A stretch of DNA of 64,000 bases from Nymphaea colorata (Eukaryota > Streptophyta > Magnoliopsida > Nymphaeales > Nymphaeaceae), in assembly GCF_008831285.2 (NCBI RefSeq), contig NC_045144.1, positions 1,488,001 to 1,552,000 on the forward strand, in the 5' to 3' direction. Positions 46,110 to 58,402 of this stretch are shown piece after piece. Position 1 is the stretch's first letter. Every line of letters begins with the position of its first letter. Both the position numbers and the translations under genes were made by a program. The notes beneath the pieces are model-generated. The model ran no database searches. It was given only the letters and a program-made list of their open reading frames with translations, and was not told the origin of the DNA.

Positions 46110-47930
46110 AAGGGACAAAGGGCAGTGATTGCCTGTTTTAAAGTCCATTAATGCCTTTGCATATGCTGTCTTCAAGTATTCTGCTGCTACACATTATCCC
46201 TTGAGATGAACAAAAGGAAAAAGGCTGGTAGCTTCCTTATGAACTAAGGATCTGCGCAGGACACTAGATTGGACAAAGTTAAAAGTCCAAGGATGTGACA
46301 AAGAAACCATACTATTTTGTATGTTATACGGGGCAATTTTGATATTTTAGTTCTTGTGTGCACTGAGGTATATATTGTCTTTTTGCAGGGCACATTAAGT
46401 TTCCATCTTGTTTGATACATATCCTCTCCACTTCGTCTTCTTCTTCCTCTTTTTTATGCATAGTTCACTATTTTTCATCATCTTCACATTTTCCTCTGTT
46501 CTTTTGTCAGGGATTGAGTGCAGGGGAACAAGATTTAGGAAATGCTTAGGTCTTGATCTGATTATCTGTTTTTAAGGTTTCATATTTTTGTGCAGCAAGC
46601 AGTGGTAATAGACCATTCAACAAATTTCAAGGTTGGGACCTATTTTGGTTCCCAAAAGCATTTGGACAATCATAAAGAATGGGAATCTGAACTTGAAAAA
46701 TATGAGGTTCGTAACAACTCCTGTCTGTAGGCTTCTGTTTCTGGTCTGGTTGGTACTGTTGTTCTACATGCATTTTGGTTTCCTATCATCATGTAACATC
46801 CACATAAATCATGACGTGGAAATTTGCCTTGTTAAAATGAAGAAGCAGTTTATGTTTAAAAGGCTATATCTGAGTAAGATTTTCCTAACTTGTTTCTAAG
46901 TTAATTGGGAAGTCCGTCACTTGGAAGTGGGGGTTCACCTCTTCGTACTTTTGTGTATCTGAATAACCCCTTTGCTTGTAGACCTATTAGTTCTCACAAG
47001 CCTGTAGTCATCCATGCGTTGCTGTGATTGCAAATACTGCCTAAGACGAAGTTTTAGCTGCACCACTTGTTAGATGTTATGGCATCATTTTCTCTCTTTG
47101 TATAGAATAAGATTTGGTGATGTTGTAGTTATTCTTCCAGTTAGTCAGATGTAGTTGGTGAACAAATGAAGCAGCTTATCTCTCACATCCCTTCAGCTCA
47201 TTATAAGATTGTTCATGTTTCGCTAACAAGCTCAATGAGTTGAACGCTTTGACGAGCTGAGTATGAGAAAGCGATATTAGACTTACTCCATGCTCATTAA
47301 TATACATTTCCATAGGAGTCCTTTTCTTGGAAAACAGGCCAGCTTGCAGTAAGCTTGCTTTGAGCTTCAATTTTCTTTTAATGAGCTCATTGGCGTATGA
47401 TGGGCAAGGTTGTCTTTAGTTCAACTTGTTTATTACCCTTGCACATTTGCCCATTGTGTTGATAAAGCAAAAGTTTGATGTGGGCTACAACCTTGTTCAA
47501 GCTAGGTACTGGTTTATTTTCCAGCTAGTTGCATGTGAGTTTCCCTTATGAAACTAAACTTGCTTAGAATTTCCCTTTCTCTTGTTCTTTAAGTCATGGA
47601 TTTGCCAAAATTGCTGCCTCACTCAAGCGACCAAGTCAACTTTTCCTGACTGGGGTGCGTCCTACCTGAAAATCCAAGGAGTTGAGTGTTGTGGAAGTTG
47701 AAGGAGTTGGGTGCAATCAGTGACAGTGAACGATTTTTATTCAATTTTGGGTGTGCCCCAGACTTGAAATGAAGGAGAGTCTGGTGTAGTAAAAAAAATG
47801 TGACTAAGTCATGTTTTGTCCAGTAACTGGACCTAGTCAACCTTGATAGCTGTTATCATCATGTTAAGCAATAAAAAAATAAAAGAATATAAGAAAGAGA
47901 TTAAGAAAGTTCCCTCTCCCTCCTCCTTCT
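46110..47930. other. Non-coding stretch, no gene recognised
   Basis: No homology was found in either strand's open frames. A hydrophobic frame at 46,633-46,899 has no start context or known relative. The sequence looks like intergenic DNA or long introns. Confidence 0.45.
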
Positions 47931-47933
47931 CCT

Positions 47934-47937
<4 letters not shown>

Positions 47938-47964
<27 letters not shown>
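47938..47964. repeat. (TC)n microsatellite
   Basis: An uninterrupted run of about 13 TC units, preceded by a CT-rich patch starting near 47,910. Confidence 0.9.
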
Positions 47965-48084
47965 CAATCCAGATTGTGCCATCATCAGGTTGCATTAGCC
48001 ATGGTCACCTCTGCATTAAAAAATAAAGGAGGACTTTACTTTTCGACTCGTACAAGCACTATACATACATACATATACACACAC

Positions 48085-48086
<2 letters not shown>

Positions 48087-48126
<40 letters not shown>
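48087..48126. repeat. (AT)n microsatellite
   Basis: About 20 uninterrupted AT units, preceded by (CATA)n and (CA)n stretches from 48,060. Confidence 0.92.
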
Positions 48127-48128
<2 letters not shown>

Positions 48129-49548
48129 CTTTGGGATTTAAAAAACAGAAAACATATAAAAAATAACAGAAGAGGTCTGAAATTATAATGTTTTGACTAA
48201 TTTTGTTACACTATTGAAAACATTCAAAAATAATTTTTAAGATTCTAAAAGAAATGGAACATAAATTATACACTGAGAATATGCAAATAAGGATTTTCTT
48301 AAAAAGAGAAATATCATCATATTATAATTTTGCTTTTTTGCAATAATTTTACAATCTCGTGATAATTTCCGACTGAATGCATGTCACTTCTTTTTGGCAG
48401 CATGATATTTCAAAATATCACCATTTTTTTAAAGCTAGTACTATCTATCTATCTATTTATTTAAGTTATTTTAAACGATGCTGCAGCAGTGCACCTGACT
48501 GATGTGACTTACCTTCTTGGTATAGTATGGTGAATAGGTATGTTTTCCTATGGGTTTTAAGTGTTTGCCACTGTACCTATGCTTGTTAGACCGACGCTCG
48601 GTGCGACTGAATGCAACTGGGAAGGAATCGGGAGGCCGATCCCACCCAATCAATCATTCGATCAAATTACTTATGCCGTGAAAACCCTCTGATGATCCGA
48701 TTGGGACAAATTTCAAGGTAATCTTCCTGTTTAGAAATGATTGGAACGAATGTCTACATGTTAGAGAATTGGGTTACAGAATTGAGAAAAGCACCAGGAA
48801 GGTCTGTCGGTACTTATTTTTTCCTGCTAGCCTGCCAGAAGTCGTGTACAGCCATATGGTCTACCGTCGATCTTCGCCCTTGAGATGAAATCTGCTGTTG
48901 AATGCTCGCCATTGAGAGACTCTGCTATGCAATTCGATGGTGGTCGTTGCCTCTCAGTTTCACCGTGGTCATGAAACTTGCACAATGCTCCACGCTCAAC
49001 ACTGCTGCTGGGAAAATCGGTGGACAGAAATGAAGCTGATGGGAGTCCGGCCACCGTCTGCCTCGATATCAGCCAATGTCGCCTCCTGGTGAAGAAGAAC
49101 CAGCGGAGGGTTTTCTTGAACAGCAAGACAGCCACCCAAACAAGGAAAAACATGGAAGAGAAAGAAGAAGAACTCCCCGCGAGGGAGTAGAGACCGACTT
49201 CAAAGCATCATTAATTCTGGATAGGGTTCATTACAGAGTTAACGATCATTTATACTGTAGCTTGTTTCGGGATGGTCTCTGTCTGGTCTACAGATGGTAC
49301 AAGAGTTGATACGAAACATAAACGATACAGAAGTAAACTCCACTGAACCGGGTCCAACGAACCTGTTCTTGTAAAGAACGCACCCATGCTGACCGCGTCT
49401 CAGTCTGATATGCACCTGTCTCGGTCCCACATGCTCATCTAGGTCCGAACCCACTGAGTGTAGGTCCGAACCCTGCTGCTGCTGTGGTGGCTAGGTCCGG
49501 CTGCTGAACTCGGACCAACCTGGCTGCATCTAAACCGATCTGGTCTGT

Positions 49549-49915
49549 GCTATGCTCCTCGGATGGCTGGGCGCTGGTCGCCCCTGAACTCGGACCAACC
49601 TGGCTGCATCTAAACCGATCTGGTCTGTGCTATGCTCCTCGGATGGCTGGGCGCTGGTCGCCCGGGTGCGTGACTCGCTCATGGTCCTGTTGCTGGGCTC
49701 GGTCTCTAAACCGGGCTGGGCTTGCTGAATAGCCTCTCTATGATTTCTCCCGGATGCGCTAGGCGGCCTCTTAGCCATGGTAACATCCCTAAGAATACAA
49801 CGCCCACGCCGTGCGCTGCCGCTACTGCTGCTGTCTCAAGTGCCGCGATAGCTTCCCTAGAGATCTGTCTGTGTGCGCTGGCTGCTCCCACAACTGCAAT
49901 AGCCTCCCTAAGCGT
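49549..49915. repeat. Repeat block Y, copy 2, with local duplication
   Basis: Homologous to 29,107-29,390. Just upstream, a 77-bp unit is duplicated (about 49,510 and 49,587), containing 'ctgaactcggaccaacctgg' and 'atggctgggcgctggtcgcc'. Block X follows directly, the reverse of the order at 28.5-29.4 kb. Confidence 0.6.
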
Positions 49916-49916
49916 G

Positions 49917-50405
49917 TGTCGATGGAAAATCGTGCGTAAGAGGACTCCCTGCTAGGAATAAGCCTCAAAGGCTAGCTCAAAAACAAGTGCACCCATCCCG
50001 TGTCTATAGGGGGACAAGAAGGCTCACCTCTCGGAGCTAGTTTGGGGACACTACAAGGATGAAAACCAGTCAATAATCCTTGGCATTCACCAATCCACCT
50101 CGTCTTGTGCTGGGACCAGCTCGCAGCTCGTTCCCAAGCTCGCTAACCAGTCGCTGTCTCGGTTTCTCCTTAGCACAAAACAAGAATGCGCAGGTTACTA
50201 CTATAGAGATGAACAACAACCAAAATAGGGAATTGAAGGAGGAAATGTGTAACCGTGGAATCATTTTGTCCCTTGTATTTGATGTAAAGGGGGAGGTAGT
50301 CGCTGGTCGGGTACCGGCGGTCACCCTTCTCCTCCAAAGTTCCTTGTTCACCTCCCCAGCCGATGCTTCTCAAATCTCAGCAACAGAGAACATCAAATAG
50401 ATAAC
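49917..50405. repeat. Repeat block X, copy 2
   Basis: Homologous to 28,560-29,090 over its whole length and in the same orientation. The downstream sequence to 51,680 (GC-richer, no homology) has no counterpart near copy 1. Confidence 0.6.
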
Positions 50406-52049
50406 ATGCAATCATTGGTCTCGCATAAACAGTAAAACAGAGAACAATCCGATATGAATGCAATCCCCAGATCCGAGTTGAACCCCAATTCGTTGTCGGA
50501 AAGTGGGGGATGCTGCCGTCGGAAGCACCGACAGACGCCAACCACTTGCTGCATCGACTTCAGCTTCTTCGTCTCCCGCAGGTGAAGTTTCTGTCCGAAT
50601 CAGGGAAACAACAACACAAATATCAAACTCCCGACAAGTATGTAATCAACAAATGAAAGAAATATGGATTAAATCACCAGGAAGTGGAAGATCTCGGTCG
50701 ATATTGGGGAAACAATGAGGCTTGGCCTCGATACTTGAACTCAAGCGTCTCTCTGCTTCAGAAGCCGCTCAGAGAGGTCCACTCGTTGAACTTTTTAAAA
50801 ATCACCTAGAGCTCCGATTTCGATGAAAATTGGTCAGCACTGGTATAGAAAGAGAGGGTGGGCCGCCCAGATTTGCAGCAGCAAATTCGTTTCAGGGAGA
50901 AATCGCGCCCCTGATAAAGATCCATGTCGCCTGGGTCTTTCTTCTCCAAGCCTGAGTCACCCTGTTACACAGCCGATGACTTGAACTCGCAGATTTTTAG
51001 AAAATCGAGCAGAACTCCGATTTGCTTGAAGTTTGGACCATAAATTGGGCATGAGGAGGGGAGTGGACGCTCTAATTTTTAGCCAAATCCGACCACCAGA
51101 GAAGAAACGTGTTGAGGATGAAGATCTTTGTCGCCCATGACGTTCTGCTTCAGGACAGGGTCGCCCGATTTCACTCGATTTCGATGCAGAATTCGATCAA
51201 TCCACCAAACAATCAATTACAGAAGCTTTGTAATCTGTTTAAGCACAAGCTTATTGAGTTCGTTCACCAGATTTTGCAGAATACCCCGAGTTTTACAAGA
51301 AATTTGGGGCACCGCCTGCTATCGGTGGATTTGTTCATCATCGCCGCCGGTTTGGCCTGAATTTCTTATGAGCTTCATATATCCACCGTCTCTGAACCGA
51401 ATCACCTCAAATTTGGTGGAGAGGATCTCTGGCATGGATGATCCAAATGGTAACGGAAGCCCTCTCCGATCACCGGCCATTCGCCGAAAAAGTGAGCTCT
51501 ATCTGACTCTGCTCGACGAGTTCTCTGATCCGAACTTGAGTTGGAGTTGAGCGTTCAATCACAGCTCGATTCACCTTTCATTGTTCTGATCCTCATTACT
51601 ATAGCTAGACACATCAATCAGCTAGGCAGTGGGGTCAAAATCCAATCGATTAGAGACCGATCAGTCGTGGTTTCTCTCTCAGAAGTTAGACCGACGCTCG
51701 GTGCTCCATAATGCGTCTGAGAAGGAATCGAGAGGCCCGATCACACCCAATCCTTCGTCCAAATTACTTCTGCCGTGAAAGCCCTCTGGTGACCCGATTG
51801 ATACGGATTTCAGGGTAATCTTCTTGTTGAGAAATGATTGAAATAAATGTCTACAGGTTACAGAATGGAGAAAAGGGTAAACTTCTTGTTGACAAATGAT
51901 TGAAATAAATGTCTACAGGTTACAGAATGGACAAAAGCACTAGGAAGGTCTTTTTTCAAACTTGTGAAAAAAGATGACAGGATTGTCCTCGATGCATGCT
52001 GACTGCACCGACTCGCTGTTGACAGGAGTCGGGTGCGTGTCAAAAATGG

Positions 52050-54920
52050 ACAAACAACTGCAATGTTTTCTGGCAAACAATGCAGTCTCTATGTATTGAA
52101 CTCTTGGTTTCATACTCACCTTTGTTCTAATGATCATTAAATAAAGAAATTTCTAAGTTAGCAAACAGAAAGTTTTGCATGTTTGATAATAGAAATGTAT
52201 TGGTCTATCATTGGTTTGGTGCGTGAGTATAGGGGATTAGTGAATAAAAGGTTGGTCGCTTTTGAAAATTGCACAATTCAGGCTGTCAGCTTTATTTTTT
52301 TTTGTTAAAGTTTATATCTATATCTAAACCCTAGATTTATACAAGAGTTTTGGTTATTTCTTGTTCTGGGGATGGTTCTTTTTGTTATAATATGAACAAG
52401 CGTAAATATTGGAATGGTCGTACTACTCTCATATAGTTGGTAGCAGACTTGGTGATCCTAGTCATGTGATTAATACGAACACATGGAGTTTAATTTGTTA
52501 TCCTGGAACCGTGGAGCTGATCTCGCATGTACTTGCAAATTGACCAGATAGCTTCAATGATGTAATACCATGATTTCTGGGCTTATATTATTTTTTCCTC
52601 TCTTTTGAATTCTATTTTTCCAGCTTGAGTTTTAGCCAAAATGGTGTTATATATTGCATGATCTAATTTATTATTAGGTAAATTGCCTTCTATTTTGGAT
52701 GGTTCTACAATGGAGAAAGCTGAAAAGCAAGATGACGCACTGGCCACTCTAGCACCTAAGGTATCATGAACATATGGGTGATCTGAAGCTACCTTTGCTC
52801 ATAGTGGAGTTCAATTGCTTTGTTTCCAATAGAACCTTTGCTGTTTTATGATGCATAAATATTGCAGACGTGTGCATTCTTACATTCACAGCTAGGATTC
52901 TATGTGCATATATTGTGGAAACCATCATTGGCAGCGGTTCCAGCTTTTATATCAACCTTTATCCATGATTTGTCTTCGAACCTTGGGGATATGAACCTTG
53001 GCATGTTATATGAATATAGTTGATTAATTTAGGTTAGACTTGCTTTCATTACCTGTTGCCTGCTGATATTTTGGTCATTTGTCTAGTACAGACCCACTTG
53101 ATTGAGGATAGTGTTCTTCACACAAATCTGATCAGTGTAACAAAATACTCTCCATTGAAGGAAATGTCTTAAGACTTGTTCAGCTGTTATAGTTACTGGA
53201 AATGAGTATCATTCATGAAGGAATATCGATGCTAGAAACTTCATGTAGTTATGTTCTCATCCTTCACCATGCTATCTATGGATCCTCCTGACCTTGCTTA
53301 GTGTGTGTACATGTAGTCTAGAGTGGCATGTGGACACACACAAACAGAATATGTGCATTCTCTCTCTGACCTGTCACACGTGTACTCTTATTTGTGCTCT
53401 TCATCTTGTCAACAATATATTTAGATATGTTCCTCTAGTCTGTGGAGGGAACACAGTAGCATTTGGCTGCTAAAGATTAAAAAAGGTTGAAAAGACCTTC
53501 AGCTATTGGAGCCTACAGTGCAAAATGCCCCTCATGTCAATGTCTTGATTTTTGAAGCTTGTTAATGCGGCAGCCTTGTGCATTTATAATTGGCATATGA
53601 ACAATATTAATATCTAAAAATAGCTGTCAAAAATGTGATTTACCAAGTTACACATTGGCGTTGAACTGCTCTCTCTCTCTTCTATCTCTTCTCTATACAT
53701 TCAGCTCTTGTAGCTCACTATATCTATATATTATTATAAAGTTGTGCATAAAAGAAGATCAGAGTGCGATGAATAATGAAAGTGATATTTTTTGGGCTGA
53801 TATTATCTTGGAATGATAAAATGCCTTTCATGATTTCTGCAATTATTATGCGTTTACACCTGCTAGTGACATTCTTGACTCACTTTCATCTTGAAGCTTT
53901 TAGGATGGGTTTTTGATTATTTGTTGCTTCATCACTCACTTTCTATCGGTTATTACATGTTGTTTGATTCAAATTAAGCAGGTAAGGTCAGAGGAGTCAT
54001 GGATGAACTTTGATCAGGAAGCACTGGTCTTGCATAACAAGTTAGTGTCTTGAACTCTAGTTCTATATACTTCATGTACTTCAGAATTGTCTAATATTTC
54101 AGGTACACGCATTTGCAGGCTGGCCAGGTACCCGAGCCAAAATTCAAGTGGTTGATAACAATCAAAAGATCAACACTGTAGACCTCAAGATCATTACCAC
54201 AATAGTTGGTAATGACAGTAACTGCAAGCATGATGAGATGTGCATATTTTTTTATGGAGAAGCCTTGGTAGTACCATGTGCGAATAATTCCTTGTTGCAG
54301 GTAGCCTTGCACTTTGTTTGGGGTTTATGACATCTTTTGCCATTGATATCAGATGAAACTCTCCCAGTGTTCCTGTGTGGGCCAGGTTTTGGAGCTACAA
54401 CTTCCTGGAAAGAGGCTGTGGGCCAGGTTTTGGAGCTACAACTTCCTGGAAAGAGGGCTGTAACCGCAAAAGAGTTTTGGAATGGTTTACAGGGTCAGCA
54501 ACTGTTCAAGTCTCCGTAGCGGAATTGCCGTTATCTTTCTTGTGGCCATTCGGCACGATTAATTCATTAGAATTCTTTCTCATGAAAATTGGATCCTTTT
54601 GTTCATGTCATTGTAACAGGAATTGATGATTTTATGTACTCATAATCCTCTAAGTGACAAGGTTTTTGTTGTATTTACAAGTTTGATTTTTAATGGAATG
54701 ATCAATTGGTGCGACCTCAAGAACATGCCCAGTACTCTCCTCTTCAGCCATGCCCTGTACCCATGTCAGTGTCTAATTTCAGTGGCTAATTTGAGGAATT
54801 ACGACCACGAATTTAAGGTGCTAGATACGATATCGGTTTTGTCTTATTCCCAAGGTCCATAGACAGCGTATGAGCAAAAGAATGTCTGAGAATTTAGACC
54901 CGGTTTGTTAAACAATCAAT
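52050..54920 (+). repeat. Left arm of a large inverted repeat
   Basis: About 2.87 kb that aligns, reversed, with 58,403-61,170. It starts near 'aactgcaatgttttctggca' and ends near 'cggtttgttaaacaa'. By eye the arms differ by a few percent plus several small indels, including a 41-bp tandem duplication (54,376 and 54,417) present only here. It carries the last exons of methionyl-tRNA formyltransferase. Confidence 0.92.
52678..54519 (+). pseudogene. Methionyl-tRNA formyltransferase, last exons, left arm
   Basis: This enzyme formylates initiator Met-tRNA for organelle translation. Exons: 52,678-52,760 (KLPSILDGSTMEKAEKQDD, ATLAPK), 53,982 to about 54,041 (SEESWMNFDQEALVLHNK), 54,103-54,300 (VHAFAGWPGTRAKIQVVDNN, VDLKIITTIV, VVPCANNSLLQ) and 54,427-54,519 (VLELQLPGKRAVTAKEFWNG, LQGQQLFKSP, TAG). 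These form the C-terminal tRNA-binding domain. Exons 1, 3 and 4 are open with GT-AG borders. Exon 2's donor is irregular: AAC-AAG-TTAGTG gives the wrong phase if GTTAGT is used. A 41-bp duplication doubles the last acceptor. The catalytic N-terminal domain is absent, because the arm begins just upstream. As it stands this is a 3' gene fragment. Confidence 0.85.
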
Positions 54921-56209
54921 TCGATCGGTTAAGACCTACATGACTTGATGTTCGCAGACCCATTAGTGGACTTCGTCCGAAAGCACAGTTAATGTTCGAG
55001 CTATTTCTATCTTTCATGGTAACTTGGACTAGGAAAGCCTTGCCCCCCCAAAACCATTGATTGGTGCAAGCCCGAAAGTGGCAAGTTTTTATGCTGCAAT
55101 TTCAAATAAGTATTGAAAGTTTTGAAAGAAGAATATTGACTACTTAATTTTGCTTCTAACACAAGTAAAGTTCTTCCAAGATATAATTTCAGGTTGCAAT
55201 CTAAAGCCCTTACAGGGTCGTCCGCATGATGTTCATACTTTGACCAGAGCTGGCTGCTCCTTAAATCCTACCTCACTGAGCCAGCCCTCTTGGATCTTGG
55301 CCTGTTTTTTTGAAACCTTTAAATGAAATTTATTAATGAAAAAACGGTTGGCCCTTAATCAAATATAATGCATTCACCAACTTCCTCATGAGAGATGAGA
55401 ACCGAGTCATTTCTTAAGCTTGTTCTTTAATTCAGGCTATCAACATGTCCAAATTCATTTGGGGAGCTTGACATTAGTAACAAGGTGCGAGTGGTTCATG
55501 AATCTGATCCAAAATTAGGGTAAATTCATGGAACACTTGAACAGCCAAAAATTTAAAGTGGATTCATAGAACACTCATATCCAGTTCCTAATATCAAACC
55601 TCTTCTTAGCGAACGTATTCCTTTAAGAAGAAAACCTTAGCTGAGCTTCAGTGGCTATGATTTATAATGGAAGTACAGGGAGAGCTTTGGATACAATTTA
55701 GGAATCTTGTACGTTGCTTCAATTTCACAACCTCTCTAACCATTACTTTAACATAAATATGACAAATCCGTCGCTACATCTATCTGACTACTATATTCAT
55801 GGCCCCAAACTGGTGCAATGGTTGTTGAAGCTTTTAAAAGTGTGGGAAGTCATTTTTAACACTGCATAGACACACATAAATGTCAAAAGATTGGATTAAA
55901 GATGACAAAAAACTCACTTGTTGATGGAGATGAAATTGCTTTCAAGGAAAGTTTCATCATTCAATGGCCACAAAGGGTCAACGCAATTACGGAGGGCCCT
56001 AGCCGATAGCTCGTCCATCCAACTTTGTCATAGCCTTTTTGGAGTAGGGCCATGCCGTATCTGTGCAAAACTGAAGTCCCTTGGGGGTAGAAAGAGTCTT
56101 TTATTTTGCAGCAGAAAAGTCCATATGAAGGGCAAGAGGTGCCTCTACATTAGGGAGTTGAAAAGATAAAGTCTCGTCGTTATTGACTGATGTCGATAAT
56201 GCATACAAA

Positions 56210-56690
56210 AGATTATGGGGATGTTTGGATGACACCCAAAACCCTGGTTTTGATGCCAAACTTGGTTTTGCTTTTTTAAACCAATATTTTAGAGTATTTC
56301 GGGTCCATCAAAGCTGGGTTTCAGGAATGTTATGTTTTAACAAAACTTGGTTTTGTAAAAGAAAGTGCAAAAGACCTATGGGGTGTTTGGATGACAACCT
56401 AAACCAGGTTTTGTCTCTCGAAACACCATCGCAAGAATGTTTGGATGATATTAAAACTTAGTTTTGTCAAAACCCAATTTTGGCAAAACCTGGCTTTCAT
56501 AAAGAGCTTGAAAAACTGTCTCCCTCCAGTTTTAAGGCAAAACTGATTTTTGCCTCTAAACTAAGTTTTGCATTTATCATGCAATGATTCCAAACATCCA
56601 AACTAAGTTTACAAAGATAGTTTTTTTAACCATGTTTTCAGAAAAATTGGTTTTCATAAAACCAAGTTTTTTTTGAGGGTGCCATCAACA
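56210..56690. repeat. MITE-like 'GGGTGTTTGGATGAC' cluster
   Basis: GGGGATGTTTGGATGACACCC and GGGGTGTTTGGATGACAACC are followed by many AAACCTGGTTTTG and CAAAACCAAG phrases that can pair with each other, and by 'ccaaacatccaaac'. The right edge is near 'gagggtgccatc'. The arrangement suggests one MITE nested in another. The style resembles the element at 10.2-10.8 kb. Confidence 0.5.
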
Positions 56691-57649
56691 CTCAATAGGT
56701 TATTCAGAAACCAGTGAGTTAATAAACATTGTCCTGCTGATACCAGTCATAGACATTGATAAGATCGCCATGTTCTTGAGAAAGGATATACCTGAAAAGT
56801 TGAGAGTTTCCATCAAAGAAATAATCTGGTCATTAAATATTAATATTGAGTTTTACTAAACATCCATCTGCATAAACACATGCACTCCGATATATAAGGT
56901 TGGACAGACTTAAGGATAAACATACAGTATCATGCATTGAAGGTGACAGGTCACCCAGTCCCTTCTCACAACAAGACAAACTTGACACTTAAGGAGCTCT
57001 TCTTGAATCGTCTTCCTCGGGTCGCCTATAAGAGCCTGAACAATCAAATGGTCAATACTCAAAAGGGTGAAAACCAAGAAAGTAAGCAAGAGATGGGTCA
57101 CCACTAGGATCTACGCTCGTAAAAAAGGAGTACATGGACTCTAATTTCAGCATTAATACAGATGGGTCGACTACTACTGCTCATCGAAGGTGGAGGAAGA
57201 GAGGTATGAGGCGGCGCGGAAACGGAGATGATGCTGATCCCTTTCCTCGGCCAAGGTCACGTGTTCCCGTGCACCCAGCTTTGCCTTCAGCTCGCGGCCA
57301 TGGTGTCGCCGTCACATCGTCGTCCCCACGGAGTTCACCAATACCATCTCTGCCGCTTGTGACCATCCGCTAGTTCGTGTAGCCGGTCTCAACCTGCCTC
57401 CACAAGAAGACGACCCCTCATGTTCGTGAAGAATTTATTTTTCTCTTTTCAACACGTCATGATGGCTATAGTTTATTAATTATGTGATTTTACTAATGTT
57501 TGATCAAACACATTTTCAATTATGGGATCAAAATTCTAAATGTCAAACACAAAGAGAAACTAAAAACTTCTAATTCTAATTCGATGTGGAATTTTATTTG
57601 GAAAATTTTATTATTAAATCAAAGTTCAAAGTTGTCAAATGGTCCTTTA

Positions 57650-57860
57650 AGGGGTCATTTGATGGATTGGAAATCTGAAATTAGAAAAATATTTTTGGAA
57701 ATATCTTTCTTATTCCTATTTTGATGTGTGTGATGACTGACAAATATTAGTTTGAAGAAAAAGAAATATATTTCTAGATTTTTTGAAAATTATTTCTTAG
57801 TTTGATAATAAAGAAATATATTTTCAGATTTCCAGAGTTGCATAAAAAATTAGAAGCAAC
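57650..57860. repeat. MITE-like element related to 45.9 kb
   Basis: Starts 'ggggtcatttgatggattgg' and contains 'gaaatatctttcttattcc', 'gaaatatatttctag' and 'agatttccaga', similar to the fold-back element at 45,920-46,100. Confidence 0.45.
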
Positions 57861-58128
57861 CATGGTACAAAAAATGTCACATAAAATTTGTCAAAAATAA
57901 ATCAACCACCTATCAAAATTGATAAATGATAATACTCAGTTTACATTTCTTGATCTCTAGTTTGAAAATTGCATATGAATCATTAACCACGACCAGTGAT
58001 GCAATGAACGTGAAGATCAACTACCTATCAGTTATTTAACAACTATAATCTTAATAAATAATATAACATCAATTGGCAAAATAACATCAACCTGTAAAGG
58101 AGCAGTCAAGAGGGATAAACCCAAATTT

Positions 58129-58272
58129 CTAAGTTGCCGGGTTACTCAAGGGTTTAGATTTTGTCTTTGCAACGCTTACTAGATCACCAAAAAGTTTGTC
58201 TTCAGTCTTAGCTGGCTTCTTCGGCTGCAAATAAGCTGCAGCAGCTTCTAGTGGTGCAGGAAGCAGCAATTG
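58129..58272 (-). pseudogene. C-terminal exon of an unidentified protein
   Basis: On the minus strand, an AG acceptor (CTCTACAG) is followed by a 48-codon open exon, beginning QLLLPAPLEAAAAYLQPKKP and including KTEDKLFGDLVSVAKTKSKP, ended by TAG at 58,131-58,129. Alanine- and lysine-rich composition and the FGDLV motif suggest the tail of a soluble protein. I cannot name the family. It lies outside the right arm of the inverted repeat. It is the last in a row of minus-strand gene fragments. Confidence 0.5.
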
Positions 58273-58402
58273 CTGTAGAGGAGATTGATTTATAATGCTT
58301 CATAATGTGGGCCTACATTGTACATGATATTTAAAATTTTAGTTTGAAGTAAAGGCAAAAGATGCTTCCATTGGTCGGAATTGCCATGAGGAAAATAAAA
58401 TA

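Larger units (their letters stand above)
48585..51951. mobile_element. Possible non-autonomous LTR-type element bounded by direct repeats
   Basis: Direct repeats bound the segment. The left copy (about 48,585-48,805) and right copy (about 51,685-51,951) both start GTTAGACCGACGCTCGGTG and end GGAAGGTCT. The right copy carries an extra internal 50-60-base duplication ('tgattgaaataaatgtctac' twice). The interior has GC-rich blocks Y and X but no reverse transcriptase, integrase or gag. This fits a large retrotransposon derivative, but the ends lack TG...CA and no primer-binding site was seen, so a simple segmental duplication is also possible. Confidence 0.45.
54921..58128. other. Spacer of the inverted repeat
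   Basis: Between the arms. Mostly AT-rich, with MITE-like repeats at about 56,210-56,690 and 57,650-57,860. The GC-richer frame at 57,134-57,373 has no homology. No intact gene was seen except the C-terminal exon just to its right. Confidence 0.5.

Noticed and set aside
46633-46899. Hydrophobic 88-codon frame that could be a membrane protein
   Set aside because: AT-rich DNA yields hydrophobic translations by chance. No homologue, splice context or neighbouring exons were seen.
48827-49153. 108-codon minus-strand frame
   Set aside because: No known domain. It lies inside the repeat-bounded segment, and a frame on the other strand overlaps it.
57134-57373. Arg/Pro/Ser-rich frame of 79 codons with an ATG
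   Set aside because: Low-complexity composition, an opposing frame of similar length and no homology. It lies in the spacer between inverted arms.
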